DNA from: JAEUIE01 sp046350055
GTDB lineage: Bacteria; Planctomycetota; Planctomycetia; Gemmatales; HRBIN36
NCBI GenBank assembly: GCA_046350055.1
Contig: JAXMBC010000001.1
Coordinates: 4,464,001 to 4,528,000 of the forward strand
Direction: 5' to 3'
DNA length: 64,000 nucleotides
Part shown: positions 54,211 through 63,529 of the stretch, piece by piece
How positions within the stretch are numbered: position 1 is the stretch's first letter
Layout: each line of letters starts with the position of its first letter
Notes under the pieces: generated by a model
Told to the model about the DNA's origin: nothing
Seen by the model: the letters and a program-made list of their open reading frames with translations, nothing else
Database searches by the model: none
Made by a program: the position numbers and the translations under genes

Positions 54211-55860
54211 TCACTTTACTGCCGCACGCCCTGCTGTTCTACCTGTGAACAGGCAACCACCCAGGAAGGTGCCTTCCAGAGCGCGGTAGCCATGTACTCC
54301 ACCCCCTCCGAAACCTGCAGCTTCTCCTGCGGCAAACAGCCCAGGTACGATCTGGCCATTGTGCCCAAGCACTCTCGATGAAAGATCAGTTTCCAACCCT
54401 CCTAGCGTCTTTCTGGTCAGAATGTTTAACTTCACCGCAATCAAGGGTCCATGTTTGGGGTCGAGCAATTTGCATGGCTTGGCAGTACGGATCATCTTGT
54501 CGCCAAAGTAATGGCGGGCCTGGCGGATAGCTGCGAGTTGCAGGTCTTTGCCAAAGGGATGGTCGAGTTGACGGTCGCGAGCCACCACTTCACGTTCCAC
54601 CGTGGTCAGGTCGAGAAGTGGTGAGTCACTTAGGGCATTCATCCCGGCGACAAGGTCAGCGAGGTTGGTCTTTACCACGAAGTCCTTGCCATGCTCCTTG
54701 AAGGCTTCAACGGGGCCGGTAGCACGTTTGCTGAAAGCCCGTTGCAGTACCGCCATCTTGTTTTTACCCGTGAGATCTGGGTTCTGCTCCGAGCCGGACA
54801 AGGCGAATTCCTTTTTGATGATGGACTGATTAAGGATGAACCAGGTATGCCCGTGGCAGGTTTTCTGGATATAGTCGAGCGTGCCCAGGGTATCGAAGCC
54901 GGGGAAGAATGGGGCTGGGAGTCGCTTGCCGGTGGCATCGAGCCAGAGGGACGAGGGGCCAGGAAGGATGCGGATGCCATGCCGGGGCCAGATGGGATTC
55001 CAATTACGCAGGCCTTCGGTGTAGTGCCACATGCGGTCACGATTGATGAGTCGTCCCCCTGCCCTTTCGGTGATGCCAAGCATGCGACCATCAACGTGAT
55101 CGGGTACGCCCTGCACCATAAATGCTGGCGGTGTACCGAGGCGGCTGGGCCAGTGCTGCTTGACCAGATCAAGATTACCCCCGATACCTCCGGAAGCGAC
55201 GATCACCGCACCGGCGTGGAGTTCAAAATCGCCCACGACGTCGCGGTTGCTGGTCTGACCTCGTTCAATGTCGCTGGTGGCTAGCACCTTGCCGCGAATG
55301 CCTTCCACATGACCTTGGGTCACAATCAAGTCATCGACCCGATGGCGGAATTTGAAGCTGAGTTTGCCATTCTGTTCAGCAGCCCGACAACGGCGGATAA
55401 ATGGTTCCAACACTCCGGGACCGGTACCCCAGGTAATGTGGAAGCGAGGCACTGAGTTGCCATGTCCCACGGCACTGCCGCTACCCCGCTCCGCCCAGCC
55501 GACCACGGGGAACCAGCGCAGGCCTTGTTGATGAAGCCAGCTTCGCTTTTCACCGGCGGCGAAGTGGACGTAGGCCTCAGCCCACTTCCGCGGCCAGTAG
55601 TCTTCGGGGCGGTCGAAACCCGCAGTACCCAGCCAGTCGTCCATCGCCAGTTCAATGGAATCGCGGATGCCCATGCGTCGCTGTTCGGGAGAGTTGACGA
55701 AGAACAGTCCACCGAGCGACCAGAACGCCTGGCCACCGAGCGATTGCTCCGGCTCCTGTTCTACAACGATAACTTGCCTGCCGGAAGCAGCAATCTCAGC
55801 GGCTGCGACCAGCCCGGCCAGACCAGCACCCACCACGATCACATCGGCATCATGAGCCAT
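54211..55860 (-). CDS. FAD-binding dehydrogenase (fumarate reductase/KsdD-type flavoprotein)
   Basis: From ATG 55860, which overlaps the end of the upstream molybdoenzyme gene by 11 bp, the protein is 549 residues. VIVVGAGLAGLVAAAEIA is the Rossmann FAD motif; GGIGGNLDLVKQHW and the C-terminal AAGEAAGFGGGGVHGYRA complete the flavin site. It belongs to the succinate-dehydrogenase/KsdD superfamily but lacks a cytochrome part. The true substrate is unknown. The start is set by the tight overlap with the gene at 55850-58102; a longer frame to 56040 would run far into it. Confidence 0.85.
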   Translation of the reverse strand: MAHDADVIVVGAGLAGLVAAAEIAASGRQVIVVEQEPEQSLGGQAFWSLGGLFFVNSPEQRRMGIRDSIELAMDDWLGTAGFDRPEDYWPRKWAEAYVHFAAGEKRSWLHQQGLRWFPVVGWAERGSGSAVGHGNSVPRFHITWGTGPGVLEPFIRRCRAAEQNGKLSFKFRHRVDDLIVTQGHVEGIRGKVLATSDIERGQTSNRDVVGDFELHAGAVIVASGGIGGNLDLVKQHWPSRLGTPPAFMVQGVPDHVDGRMLGITERAGGRLINRDRMWHYTEGLRNWNPIWPRHGIRILPGPSSLWLDATGKRLPAPFFPGFDTLGTLDYIQKTCHGHTWFILNQSIIKKEFALSGSEQNPDLTGKNKMAVLQRAFSKRATGPVEAFKEHGKDFVVKTNLADLVAGMNALSDSPLLDLTTVEREVVARDRQLDHPFGKDLQLAAIRQARHYFGDKMIRTAKPCKLLDPKHGPLIAVKLNILTRKTLGGLETDLSSRVLGHNGQIVPGLFAAGEAAGFGGGGVHGYRALEGTFLGGCLFTGRTAGRAAVK

Positions 55861-58102
55861 GGGTGGCTCCTTGTTTGCGTTGCTGGAGTCCGGCAGCGAG
55901 AGTGGCGGAACTGACGGCTCCCTGTGTGGCCCTGACCGGTTCAACCGTGACCGCAAAGCACTTGAACGCCGGGGTGCGAGAATGGGGATCGACCCCGGCG
56001 GGTACCAGCACGTTCGCCTCGGGGAAGTACATGGCGGCATTGCCGGCGCGGATATCGAAAGTTCGGACGAGGATATGATCCATCACACCCGTCGTGGATC
56101 TTACAGTGACTGGCTGGTTTTCCGAGAGACCACGGGCTTTCATGTCGTCGGCATTCATCAGGATGATATCACGCCGTTCCTGGCCACGGTAGAGGTCTTC
56201 TTCTTCATACACGACGGTGTTGAACTGACCTTCGCTGCGGATAGTCATCAGCCGCAATGTGCCTGGTGGCTGATCAATCTTCGGAAACGCTGCGACATGG
56301 AAGTGGGCCTTCCCCGAAGGCGTGGGAAACACCGGTGTGTGGATCAGGCGTCCCGGGATGTGGAACTCGTCCTTCTTCTCGTCGATTGTCTTGAGTGATT
56401 CCAGCCCGGGAATAAGGTCCGCCATCAACTGCCGCACGGCTTGATGGCTTTCCATCTGTTTCCAATCGACGGGGGAGTTGCTGAGTACTTGTTGCCCCAG
56501 TGCAGTCAGAATACTGACCTCGCTGCGGGCAGCAGCGACTCGGCTGGGGCCTCCTCGGGAATAGCGGATGAAGTTGAACATCGATTCCTGTGTGGTCGGC
56601 TGTGGTTCTTCATCACGAGCCAGTACAGGCAGAATCAGCGTTTCCTTTGCAAGGCCCCAGGCATGGGTGGAATTGAGTGTGGTGTTGAGGTAGGTGATCT
56701 GCTCCAGCTTGCCGAGTGCTCGTTCAGCAAAGGTGCTGTCGGGGTTCGATCCGTAGAGGTTGCCTCCCAGGCAGAACGCAGTCGTGAGTTCACCACGATC
56801 CGCACCTTGCATACAGGCCATCGTATCGAGACCCGGCTGAGTCGGAGGATGGACTCCCAGTCGATGCACCATTCGCTCGACAATGCTCGCTTTCAGAGTT
56901 GGCGTCACGCCGACGGTACCGATGCCCTGTACATTGCTGTGACCTCGAATGGGCAAACAGCCGGCACGAGGCTTGCCTACCATGCCACGCAACAATGCTA
57001 CATTGACAATGCACCGGACATTGTCAACACCATGCAAATGATGGGTGATGCCCATGGTCCAGGCAAAAATAGCGTTTTTGCTGGCCAGGTACCGCTTGGC
57101 AATTTCGTCGATCTGTTCTCGGGTGACGCCTGACTGTGCTTCAAGCGTATCCCATGAGAGCTGCTGAACATGCGCAGCGAAGGCGGAATAGCCTTCTGTA
57201 GCCGTATGGATGAAGTCTGTCGTAGCCTGCCCAGTCTCGATAATGTGCTTGGCGAGCCCCAGCAGAAGTCCGACATCACCACCGATATGAGGCTGCACAT
57301 AAAGACTGGCAATCTCGCTGCCAAAGAGCATGCTTCGTACATCACTAGGTACTCGGAAGTTGATGAGTCCCAGTTCTTTGACGGGGTTAATCACAATTAC
57401 CTGTCCACCCTGACGACGGACTTGCATGAGCGAACGCATCAGTCGAGGATGGTTGGATGCAGGGTTACCTCCTAGCAGCATGACGAAGTCGGAATGCTCC
57501 AGATCATCAAGCGAGACTGTCGCTGTACCAGTACCAAGGCTTGCAGAAAGACCTACACCACTGGCTTGGTGGCAGTAATAGGAACAGTTATTGACGTAGT
57601 TGGTACCAAAGAGCCGAGCGAAGAGCTGCAGCAGGAAGCCAGCTTCATTTGAGGAACGCCCCGAAGCATAAAAAAAAGTGCGTGCAGGGCCAGCCTGTTT
57701 CAGTTGCCTGCCAACTTGCGTCAGTGCTTCATCCCACGAAATGGGACGGTAATGCGTCTCACCTGGCCCGGCGATCACAGGAAAATTGAGACGACCGCAG
57801 CTTTCCAATTCACGTGGTGACAGTGTCTTCAGTTTGGCAATGCTGAACTCAGCGAAGAATTCTGGCTTGATGGCCCCCTGCATGTCGGAGATCATTGCCT
57901 GAAAGGATTTCTTGCACACTTCGGGGAAATGACCTGCCTCGTTGACCATGCCCCCCCGCTGGCCTCCCATGCCGACAGCGCATGTCTTGCATGCATTTTG
58001 CGAGCGCATGGCTTTCCAGAACGCCCACCAGCCAACTTTGTTGGCCATTTTGAGGGAGTAGCGGATCGCCGCCCAACCTCCACCACTGCGTACCCGTCTC
58101 AT
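55850..58102 (-). CDS. FdhF/YdeP-type molybdopterin oxidoreductase
   Basis: A 750-residue protein of the YdeP/FdhA-alpha class. It has ACKTCAVGMGGQRGG near residue 37 in place of the usual four-cysteine cluster. The molybdopterin folds follow (YASGRSSNEAG, NNCSYYCHQASGVGL, LGGNPASNHPRLMR, WTMGITHHLHGVDNV), and the C-terminal MopB-type domain begins PSGKAHFHVAAFP. It may act on formate or another small acid; YdeP proteins have no settled activity. Its stop overlaps the start of the flavoprotein gene, so the two are made together. The start is ATG 58102, with AGGAA upstream. Confidence 0.88.
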   Translation of the reverse strand: MRRVRSGGGWAAIRYSLKMANKVGWWAFWKAMRSQNACKTCAVGMGGQRGGMVNEAGHFPEVCKKSFQAMISDMQGAIKPEFFAEFSIAKLKTLSPRELESCGRLNFPVIAGPGETHYRPISWDEALTQVGRQLKQAGPARTFFYASGRSSNEAGFLLQLFARLFGTNYVNNCSYYCHQASGVGLSASLGTGTATVSLDDLEHSDFVMLLGGNPASNHPRLMRSLMQVRRQGGQVIVINPVKELGLINFRVPSDVRSMLFGSEIASLYVQPHIGGDVGLLLGLAKHIIETGQATTDFIHTATEGYSAFAAHVQQLSWDTLEAQSGVTREQIDEIAKRYLASKNAIFAWTMGITHHLHGVDNVRCIVNVALLRGMVGKPRAGCLPIRGHSNVQGIGTVGVTPTLKASIVERMVHRLGVHPPTQPGLDTMACMQGADRGELTTAFCLGGNLYGSNPDSTFAERALGKLEQITYLNTTLNSTHAWGLAKETLILPVLARDEEPQPTTQESMFNFIRYSRGGPSRVAAARSEVSILTALGQQVLSNSPVDWKQMESHQAVRQLMADLIPGLESLKTIDEKKDEFHIPGRLIHTPVFPTPSGKAHFHVAAFPKIDQPPGTLRLMTIRSEGQFNTVVYEEEDLYRGQERRDIILMNADDMKARGLSENQPVTVRSTTGVMDHILVRTFDIRAGNAAMYFPEANVLVPAGVDPHSRTPAFKCFAVTVEPVRATQGAVSSATLAAGLQQRKQGATHGS

Positions 58103-58171
58103 GCTGCATTCCTGATTTTGTCTGCATGATAACGAGTTGTTGCTTCTTGCACTACCCTGGTATGTCGCAAA

Positions 58172-58612
58172 CTATCGTTTCAACTCCAGAATCACCCCGG
58201 AATTCGTCCCTGGCTTTACCGTTGCCTTTAAGGGCGATCTCGTGATATTGGCATAGTCTGCTGGTAACAGATTTTTTCCACTCCTGGTTTTTTCTTCACC
58301 CTGTTGGACTAACTGCTTGAGTTCAACGGTAACAATGTAATCACCTTCTGGTGCACCATCACGATCGGAATATGTAGTGAGATGAAATTCACCATTCCCA
58401 TCGGTAATGGCAATGGGCAAGGTAATGCTGTTGCCTTGTTTGGGATGAAATGTCACTTGCGCTTCAGCTACGGCTTGCTGATTCAGAAACACTTTCCCGT
58501 TGACGGGATAGCAGGCTGGTCGCTTGGGGCCGCTTGAACACCCTGCGACTATGCAGGCAATAACGAAAACTGCGCTCAGCGAGAACACAGCGCGCAAACT
58601 GAATGTTGTCAT
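58172..58612 (-). CDS. lipoprotein with carboxypeptidase-regulatory-like domain
   Basis: A 146-residue lipoprotein with a signal ending in IVAGC (cysteine near 25). A beta-sandwich domain follows (VNGKVFLNQQAVAEAQVTF, ITDGNGEFHLTTYSD, GDYIVTVEL) of the carboxypeptidase-regulatory-like type, common in planctomycete lipoproteins. It is placed 2 bp after the DUF1559 gene and probably co-transcribed with it. The function is unknown. Confidence 0.8.
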   Translation of the reverse strand: MTTFSLRAVFSLSAVFVIACIVAGCSSGPKRPACYPVNGKVFLNQQAVAEAQVTFHPKQGNSITLPIAITDGNGEFHLTTYSDRDGAPEGDYIVTVELKQLVQQGEEKTRSGKNLLPADYANITRSPLKATVKPGTNSGVILELKR

Positions 58613-58614
58613 GG

Positions 58615-59583
58615 CTAGTCAATATCGGGAGGTGGTTCGCCATAACTGCGAGTACACATGGTTGCCAGGTTGTATAGCGATGTGCTTTCCGGCAGATATC
58701 GCACAGAGCCGTCTGCAAATGCAAAGTTTGCTCCACCTGGATGCATGCTGTAGAAGCAATGTCCCCATTCGTTGGAGTTATTAATCTTCACTTCTCCTGG
58801 GATCGTGCCGAACGAGGCATGCCATGGCAATCGCTGACCAATCATGTACGCGTTATCGGTAGTTGCCCAAGCACCACCTCGAGCTCTCACTCGAGGTGTA
58901 CCTGTATAGTTGACAGGATAAAATGTGCGGCCACGGTACACATCTTCCCGACCTGCACACTCTCCCAGCATGATGGTGTGACTGGTGCCATCACGTATCG
59001 CGGCAAAGTTGTTTTTCCTATTTAGATTTGCATCAAACCAGCACAAGGCTCCAACAATATTAATGGGAATGGTGAATTGCAGTGAGGGAGGCAAAGAATT
59101 GTTGATGTCGAGATGGACACCTGCTATGGCAAAGTAATCACTGCAGCTGCCAGTTTTGTTGGGAGGTACCGTTTCGGGCTTGTCCTGAATGCGGTTCGGA
59201 TCCGGTGTTGCAGGGCATTGCATAATCTTCATGCGTTGTATGACAACATCACGATTAGTACCCACCCACCATGGCATAGAAGTACTGTAATCTTTAGCTA
59301 GGTTTTGCCCTTCGACGTAGGGTAACGTATAGCTAACCCAGTTGTGCCATGCTTGAGTACCATTGACGTCGGTATATGCCAGTGGAAAAGCATTGTAGTC
59401 ATTGTGATAGTGATGCAATGCAATAACGAGTTGCCTCATATTACTTCCGCATAGCATGCGATCCGCAGCAGCGCGTACTTTCTGGATTGCAGGGAGTAGC
59501 AGCGCCATTAGCAAAGCAATAATGGCAATGACTACCAGAAGTTCAATGAGGGTGAACGCTTGCCTTGAATTCCTGATTGTCAT
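58615..59583 (-). CDS. DUF1559 pseudopilin-like protein
   Basis: From ATG 59583, with GAAAGGAA upstream, the protein is 322 residues. It has a type IV pilin-like N-terminus (RQAFTLIELLVVIAIIALLMALL), whose phenylalanine would follow the prepilin cleavage site, and a large C-terminal DUF1559 domain ending with ANFAFADGSVRYLPE. Planctomycetes carry many such proteins. They are thought to be surface or secretion-associated, and their function is unproven. It is coupled to the lipoprotein gene after it. Confidence 0.92.
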   Translation of the reverse strand: MTIRNSRQAFTLIELLVVIAIIALLMALLLPAIQKVRAAADRMLCGSNMRQLVIALHHYHNDYNAFPLAYTDVNGTQAWHNWVSYTLPYVEGQNLAKDYSTSMPWWVGTNRDVVIQRMKIMQCPATPDPNRIQDKPETVPPNKTGSCSDYFAIAGVHLDINNSLPPSLQFTIPINIVGALCWFDANLNRKNNFAAIRDGTSHTIMLGECAGREDVYRGRTFYPVNYTGTPRVRARGGAWATTDNAYMIGQRLPWHASFGTIPGEVKINNSNEWGHCFYSMHPGGANFAFADGSVRYLPESTSLYNLATMCTRSYGEPPPDID

Positions 59584-59766
59584 CACGTTCCTTTCACTGC
59601 AGGTGCGTGGAAAGACATATTTGCCTCATCTTCGCAGTCATCCCAGCTATCTGCTTGGCAATTTGCGATTCTGCTTTACATTGATAGTGAGACGATACTA
59701 TGGTAGTGTTACTACTCCCGCGATGGGCATGTTTTTCTCCGCTAATCGGGTGCTTCCAAGTTCAGC

Positions 59767-62532
59767 ATGAATCGTACGCCCATCGAATCATTTCTGGATC
59801 TGACGCGTAAAAGTGGCCTGGTTGATCCTGCGCGGTTGAACCAATACCTGGAAAAGCTGGAGCAAACCCAGAATATCCCGGAAGACACCAAAGAACTAGC
59901 AGCCATCTTTGTGCGAGATGCAGTACTCAGCCGCTTTCAGGCCGACCAATTGCTCGCCAACAAATGGCGTGGATTCTATGTAGGAAAGTATCGCGTTATT
60001 GAGCGGATTGGCATTGGCGGTATGGGACAGGTCTATCTGGCCGAACACCGCACCATGAAGCGCCGTTATGCCATCAAGGTGCTGCCTCGTGCTAAGGCGT
60101 CTGATCCGGCATCTCTGGAACGATTTGAGCGGGAAGCTCGTGCCGGAGGTAGTATTGATCACCCCAATATCGTAAGGGCGTATGACAAGGATCAGGATGG
60201 CGATCTGCATTATCTCGTAATGGATTTTGTCGATGGGTGCAGCCTCGCTGAAATAGTTGCTGCAACCGGACCGCTCGATGCGCAACGTGCAGGCAATTAT
60301 CTGTATCAGTCTGCATTGGGACTCAAGCATGCCCACGATTCCGGCCTGATACATCGCGATATCAAGCCTGCCAATATTCTGATCGACCGCGAAGGGGTGG
60401 TAAAGATTCTCGATATGGGACTCGCCCGCTTCTTCAATGATCATGACGATATGATCACAAAGAAGTATGACGAAACCGTACTGGGTACTGCTGACTATTT
60501 ATCACCCGAGCAGGCCATTGACAGTCACAGTGTTGACATTCGTTCCGACATCTACAGTCTGGGTTGTACGTTCTACTACACACTCACTGGACAACCCCCG
60601 TTCGGGGAAGGGTCTGTCGCACAAAAGCTCATCTGGCATCAGACTCGAGCGCCTAAACCACTAACCGAATTGCGCGAAGGAATCCCGCCGGAGCTGAGTG
60701 CAATCGTCATCAAATGCATGATGAAGAAGGCAGATGACAGGTATGAGTCGCCTGCTGCTTTGATTCAGGCATTGGAACAGTACGCTAACTTCAACTACCC
60801 GCCAACAGCCGAGGAACTTGCTGATCTTAGCCCTCTGGCTCGTGGTGTCCCGTTTGGTGGCGATATTCTCTCCGGTGTCTCTATCGCTGCTGCGGGTACA
60901 CCCGACGCTACAGCCAAAGATCCCGATTCACGCTCCACACCTGTGACTGATGCCAATGTGGCTCCGCGTGGCGGGGAAGATAGCACTGTCAGTATTCGTA
61001 GTGGCGACAGTTCTGCAGCACATAAAGCACTGAATCCTAACCAGCCTCTGATCAGTCCGGTGGCCCCGGCTCCTACATTGCCGGTGATGGTTACACCCGC
61101 GAAAGCGGCTGGTATTGCTCCTCGTCCTTATTCCTCACCCCCGATCATTATTGGCAAGGATCCTCCAGCCCCGATCCTTCCCGAATCGAAAAAGAAGAAG
61201 AAAAAGGGTACGAATGAGTGGGACCCATACTCCACGCCTCTGCCCTTCCCTTCACCATTAGGTGAGCAGAAAGTACAGGTTCTTCCTGCCAAAGAGCAGC
61301 CCAATGTTTCCAGACGGATGGTGCCACTGTGGGTGTGGCTTGCACTGGTCATTGGCGTTCTAGCTGCTCTTCTGGCTACCGTGATGTACTTTGTACTTCG
61401 CGATCGTGGTGGAAAACCTGTTGTCTCCACCAGCGTACAACCAACTGTGACTGGATCCAGACCAACAACAGGCCCGACAACCTGGTACGTAGCCAAAAAC
61501 AAGCTGGAAGGGATTCATCATCTTTCAATTGGAGCAGCTCTCAAGGCAGCGAGCCCTGGTGATACCATTATCATCACTGATCGACAGACCTATTCCGAAG
61601 CATTGTCTTTAAATAGTTCTTTCAGCACTGCTGGTCTTGCGAATGTTACGATCAAGGCCGAAATAAGTGAGGATGGTAAACGTGCAAGGCTGACTCCGCC
61701 ACCAGGTCACCCAGTCACGCAACCACTCATCAGCATTGAAGGAATTGAAGGGATCAAAATCATCGGCCTTCTTCTGGATGGAGAAGACGCTGTTCAGACT
61801 ACGCTGGAAGTGAAAGGCTCGTGTCCGGGATTGACGTTGGAAGATGTCCGTATTGAAGGATTTCAGCAGCAAGGGATACTAGCGGATAATCTCAAGGGCA
61901 ATACGCGCCGCGAAGTGCGATTCGACAAACTGCACATTAAGCAGAACAGTCCTCAGCCTTCGCAAGCAGCGATCAAGCTGCAAGGTGCAGCCTGTGAAGG
62001 CTTGCAGCTGAGGCATTGCAAAATGCAGGGCAACTCGAATTCAACAATTCTCTTTGCGGCTCCAACTCAGCGTTTTCTGATGGAGCACTGCATGCTCTAT
62101 TCGGGCAAGGGTAAAGCCCTGCTCTGGTCAGACGCGATCCCGGCTAACAGCCGCATGAATGTCACTATTCAGCAAAACACCTTCTGGGATTACGAAACCG
62201 GCCTTTCTCTTGAAGTACCCATGATTCCTGGCGAAATCTACTTCACTCTGCGGAATAACATCTTTTACCAGGTGAAGAATGTCTTGCAAATCGATCCTGC
62301 CAAAGCGAAAATAAAGCCAGAGACGTTAAGCGGCAGCCTGACTGGTAAAGGTAATGTGTTTAATACACCTGCAAGTCAGCCGGGACTAACGATACCCAAA
62401 TGGGGATTAGCAGGGCTAACCTTCGATTTGAACACGAGCATGACTCCAGCAAAGGACTTTCTTCGCTATCCAGCCAGCAGTCCGTTGCAAACTGCCGGTG
62501 AGCGTAAAGATCCCGTTGGCGCAACAGAATAG
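59767..62532 (+). CDS. receptor-like Ser/Thr kinase with beta-helix ectodomain
   Basis: A 921-residue protein. The cytoplasmic kinase (about 75-340) has GIGGMGQVY, the lysine in YAIKVLP, IHRDIKPANIL and LDMGLARF in place of DFG, a planctomycete habit. A long proline-rich linker precedes one membrane helix (VWLALVIGVLAALLATVMYF, about 524-543), and the outer part has right-handed beta-helix repeats. The ectodomain may sense a wall or surface carbohydrate. A small gene starts 9 bp after its stop. ATG 59767 has no strong ribosome binding site. Confidence 0.9.
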   Translation: MNRTPIESFLDLTRKSGLVDPARLNQYLEKLEQTQNIPEDTKELAAIFVRDAVLSRFQADQLLANKWRGFYVGKYRVIERIGIGGMGQVYLAEHRTMKRRYAIKVLPRAKASDPASLERFEREARAGGSIDHPNIVRAYDKDQDGDLHYLVMDFVDGCSLAEIVAATGPLDAQRAGNYLYQSALGLKHAHDSGLIHRDIKPANILIDREGVVKILDMGLARFFNDHDDMITKKYDETVLGTADYLSPEQAIDSHSVDIRSDIYSLGCTFYYTLTGQPPFGEGSVAQKLIWHQTRAPKPLTELREGIPPELSAIVIKCMMKKADDRYESPAALIQALEQYANFNYPPTAEELADLSPLARGVPFGGDILSGVSIAAAGTPDATAKDPDSRSTPVTDANVAPRGGEDSTVSIRSGDSSAAHKALNPNQPLISPVAPAPTLPVMVTPAKAAGIAPRPYSSPPIIIGKDPPAPILPESKKKKKKGTNEWDPYSTPLPFPSPLGEQKVQVLPAKEQPNVSRRMVPLWVWLALVIGVLAALLATVMYFVLRDRGGKPVVSTSVQPTVTGSRPTTGPTTWYVAKNKLEGIHHLSIGAALKAASPGDTIIITDRQTYSEALSLNSSFSTAGLANVTIKAEISEDGKRARLTPPPGHPVTQPLISIEGIEGIKIIGLLLDGEDAVQTTLEVKGSCPGLTLEDVRIEGFQQQGILADNLKGNTRREVRFDKLHIKQNSPQPSQAAIKLQGAACEGLQLRHCKMQGNSNSTILFAAPTQRFLMEHCMLYSGKGKALLWSDAIPANSRMNVTIQQNTFWDYETGLSLEVPMIPGEIYFTLRNNIFYQVKNVLQIDPAKAKIKPETLSGSLTGKGNVFNTPASQPGLTIPKWGLAGLTFDLNTSMTPAKDFLRYPASSPLQTAGERKDPVGATE

Positions 62533-62541
62533 GGGATCCCG

Positions 62542-62817
62542 ATGGATGCTCTTGCCACGTTTGGAGCACTCGCAGCTGGCGAAGGAGCCAATGCCATGGC
62601 AATCCTGGCTCCACATGAATTGCCGCCCGGGCATGTCAACTGGACTGCCAAAGAAATCACTACAGCAGATCACCTCTTTGCCAGTACCCCGCCTGCATCA
62701 CTCCTGACAGCATGGCTTACCACAGGCGCTTGCCTTGTGGCATGGAAGGAAGCTACCTTTGATTCCACTGGGAATCAAACCAAGAAAACTGACAAAACTG
62801 AGGAACCCTTATCATGA
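62542..62817 (+). CDS. small protein coupled to a DUF1080 gene, unknown function
   Basis: A 91-residue frame from ATG 62542 that starts 9 bp after the kinase stop and overlaps the next gene's ATG by 4 bp (ATGATG/TGA). The position between two genes and the coupling support expression. The body has HELPPGHVNWTAKE, ASLLTAWLTTGACLVAWKE and a polar, lysine-rich C-terminus. It is not clearly membrane-spanning. It has the look of small planctomycete proteins placed in operons, and I cannot give a family. Confidence 0.6.
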   Translation: MDALATFGALAAGEGANAMAILAPHELPPGHVNWTAKEITTADHLFASTPPASLLTAWLTTGACLVAWKEATFDSTGNQTKKTDKTEEPLS

Positions 62818-63527
62818 TGACATTCATTGTCATGTTGTTAGCCACCATTCCTGCAGATGAGCCGTATGGCAGCATTGCCGACGTGAAGCTTTCCAAGCCA
62901 GAGGATGGAATAGACTTTCCCAGCGTGCCTGCACCCTCTGGTGCATTGATTCTCTTCGATGGCAAATCCCTTGATAATTGGACCAGGAAGGACGGCAAGA
63001 CCAAGCCGGGTTGGAAGCTTGAAGGCGGTGTCATGGAAGTGACTAAGACAGGCGATATTGTGACCAAGGAAAAGTTTACCGGCCACTTCAAGCTGCATGT
63101 TGAGTTTCGCGTACCCTACATGCCCAAGGCCAAAGGTCAGGCGCGTGGCAATAGCGGTGTATATGTTCAAGGACGCTATGAAGTCCAGGTGCTCGATAGC
63201 TATGGACTGGATAGCAAGTGGGACGATTGTGCAGGGATTTACTCCATCGCCAAACCAAAGGTCAATGCCTGTAAAGCTCCAACTGTCTGGCAATCATATG
63301 ACATTGAGTTTCATTCACCCGTTTTCACTGATGGCAAGAAGACAGAGCCAGCATGGATCAACGTCTGGCACAACGGTGTGTTAGTGCACGATAAAGTTAC
63401 GTTGACCAAGGATAACACTCCTGCGGGTGCAGGTGGCGATCCCAGCCTGCCCGGACCCATACTGCTTCAGGATCACGGGAATCCTGTGCAGTATCGGAAC
63501 ATCTGGCTGATCAAGCTGGATAAGTGA
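62814..63527 (+). CDS. DUF1080 (3-keto-disaccharide hydrolase-type) exported protein
   Basis: A 237-residue protein with a short signal (MTFIVMLLATIPADE). The DUF1080 lectin-like beta-sandwich runs from LILFDGKSLDNWTRKDG through FKLHVEFRVPYMP, GNSGVYVQGRYEVQVLDSYG and PGPILLQDHGNPVQYRNIWL. Members cleave or bind 3-keto-glycosides in other bacteria. Planctomycetes have large numbers of them. The start overlaps the stop of the small gene by 4 bp. Confidence 0.88.
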   Translation: MMTFIVMLLATIPADEPYGSIADVKLSKPEDGIDFPSVPAPSGALILFDGKSLDNWTRKDGKTKPGWKLEGGVMEVTKTGDIVTKEKFTGHFKLHVEFRVPYMPKAKGQARGNSGVYVQGRYEVQVLDSYGLDSKWDDCAGIYSIAKPKVNACKAPTVWQSYDIEFHSPVFTDGKKTEPAWINVWHNGVLVHDKVTLTKDNTPAGAGGDPSLPGPILLQDHGNPVQYRNIWLIKLDK

Positions 63528-63529
63528 CC

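Noticed and set aside
59660..59720. A second sigma-54 site before the receptor kinase (TTGGCAATTTGC)
   Set aside because: GG and GC are 6 bases apart rather than 10; it does not match.
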